Position numbers and translations under genes: made by a program | NCBI GenBank assembly: GCA_007127385.1 | Contig: SKZM01000203.1 | Location: forward strand, 1 to 5,186 | DNA from: Methanosalsum sp. | GTDB lineage: Archaea > Halobacteriota > Methanosarcinia > Methanosarcinales > Methanosarcinaceae | Length of the DNA: 5,186 nt | Direction: 5' to 3' | Part shown: piece by piece, positions 5,037 through 5,186 of the stretch | Position numbering within the stretch: position 1 is the stretch's first letter | How the letters are laid out: the number at the start of each line of letters is the position of its first letter | The notes under the pieces: model-generated | Database searches by the model: none | The model's input: only the letters and a program-made list of their open reading frames with translations | Told to the model about the DNA's origin: nothing

Positions 5037-5186
5037 ATGATTGAAGTTACAACTCAAGAACTGCTAAAGGATTTAGCCAAATATACAATCATTGATATTA
5101 GGTCAATAGATGCCTATAATGGGTGGAAGGAAAATGGAGAATATAGGGGAGGACATATTCCAGGTGCCAGATCCCTACCTTATAAA
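5037..5186 (+). CDS. Rhodanese-type sulfurtransferase, N-terminal part only (3' end missing)
   Basis: The first 50 residues of a rhodanese domain are seen: I-I-D-I-R-S-I-D-A-Y-N-G-W (18-30) and R-G-G-H-I-P-G-A-R-S-L-P (37-48). Rhodaneses move sulfane sulfur from donors such as thiosulfate to thiol acceptors through an active-site cysteine, which would lie beyond the window. The A-Y-N-G-W and R-G-G-H-I-P-G-A pattern is common in proteins with two tandem rhodanese domains, so this may be such a protein; that is inference. The start is uncertain: ATG 5037 gives a typical domain N-terminus, while an in-frame ATG at 5016 would add seven residues. Neither has a clear SD. The gene follows the candidate mobile element by about 110 bases. 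Confidence 0.75.
   Translation, partial: MIEVTTQELLKDLAKYTIIDIRSIDAYNGWKENGEYRGGHIPGARSLPYK

Overview
The window reads as a chromosomal segment of a methanogenic archaeon, most likely of the Methanosarcinaceae. The gene order S13-S4-S11-RNA polymerase subunit D is the archaeal one (bacteria have S13-S11-S4-RpoA). The RpoD protein carries a ferredoxin-like insert with two complete four-cysteine motifs, as known from Methanosarcina. The tRNA has no encoded CCA, start sites show archaeal-type Shine-Dalgarno (SD) sequences, and A+T-rich TATA-like boxes lie at plausible promoter distances.

Layout: (1) 1-473, 3' part of a membrane methyltransferase-like gene (isoprenylcysteine methyltransferase/NnrU type), cut by the window edge. 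(2) 474-805, a non-coding stretch with two TATA-like regions, a 16-bp palindrome, and a compact series of hairpins directly upstream of a strong SD. (3) 806-3037, the plus-strand cluster rps13-rps4-rps11-rpoD. (4) 3045-3075, a hairpin followed by a T run, which looks like the end of that operon. (5) 3145-3229, tRNA-Leu(GAG) with its own TATA box and T-run. (6) 3230-3438, an A+T-rich spacer. (7) 3439-4527, an AI-2E family membrane transporter with a GTG start. (8) 4528-5036, about 500 bases without a convincing intact gene; 4591-4923 is bounded by perfect 11-bp inverted repeats and carries a broken antisense reading frame, suggesting a decayed IS or MITE. (9) 5037-5186, the start of a rhodanese-type sulfurtransferase that runs off the window.

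How the parts fit: the central cluster makes three small-subunit ribosomal proteins and the RNA polymerase assembly subunit, which ties ribosome and polymerase synthesis together. The leader hairpins are a candidate control site for the operon. A possible TATA box at the rps11-rpoD junction could also drive rpoD separately. In many euryarchaea, from memory, rpl18e-rpl13-rps9-rpoN follows rpoD, with tRNA-Leu in between in haloarchaea. Here the tRNA is kept but an unrelated transporter and repeat-bearing DNA follow. I found no clearly new multi-gene system. The points most worth checking are the structured rps13 leader, the possible leaderless rpoD transcript, the synteny break at the tRNA, and the inverted-repeat element.
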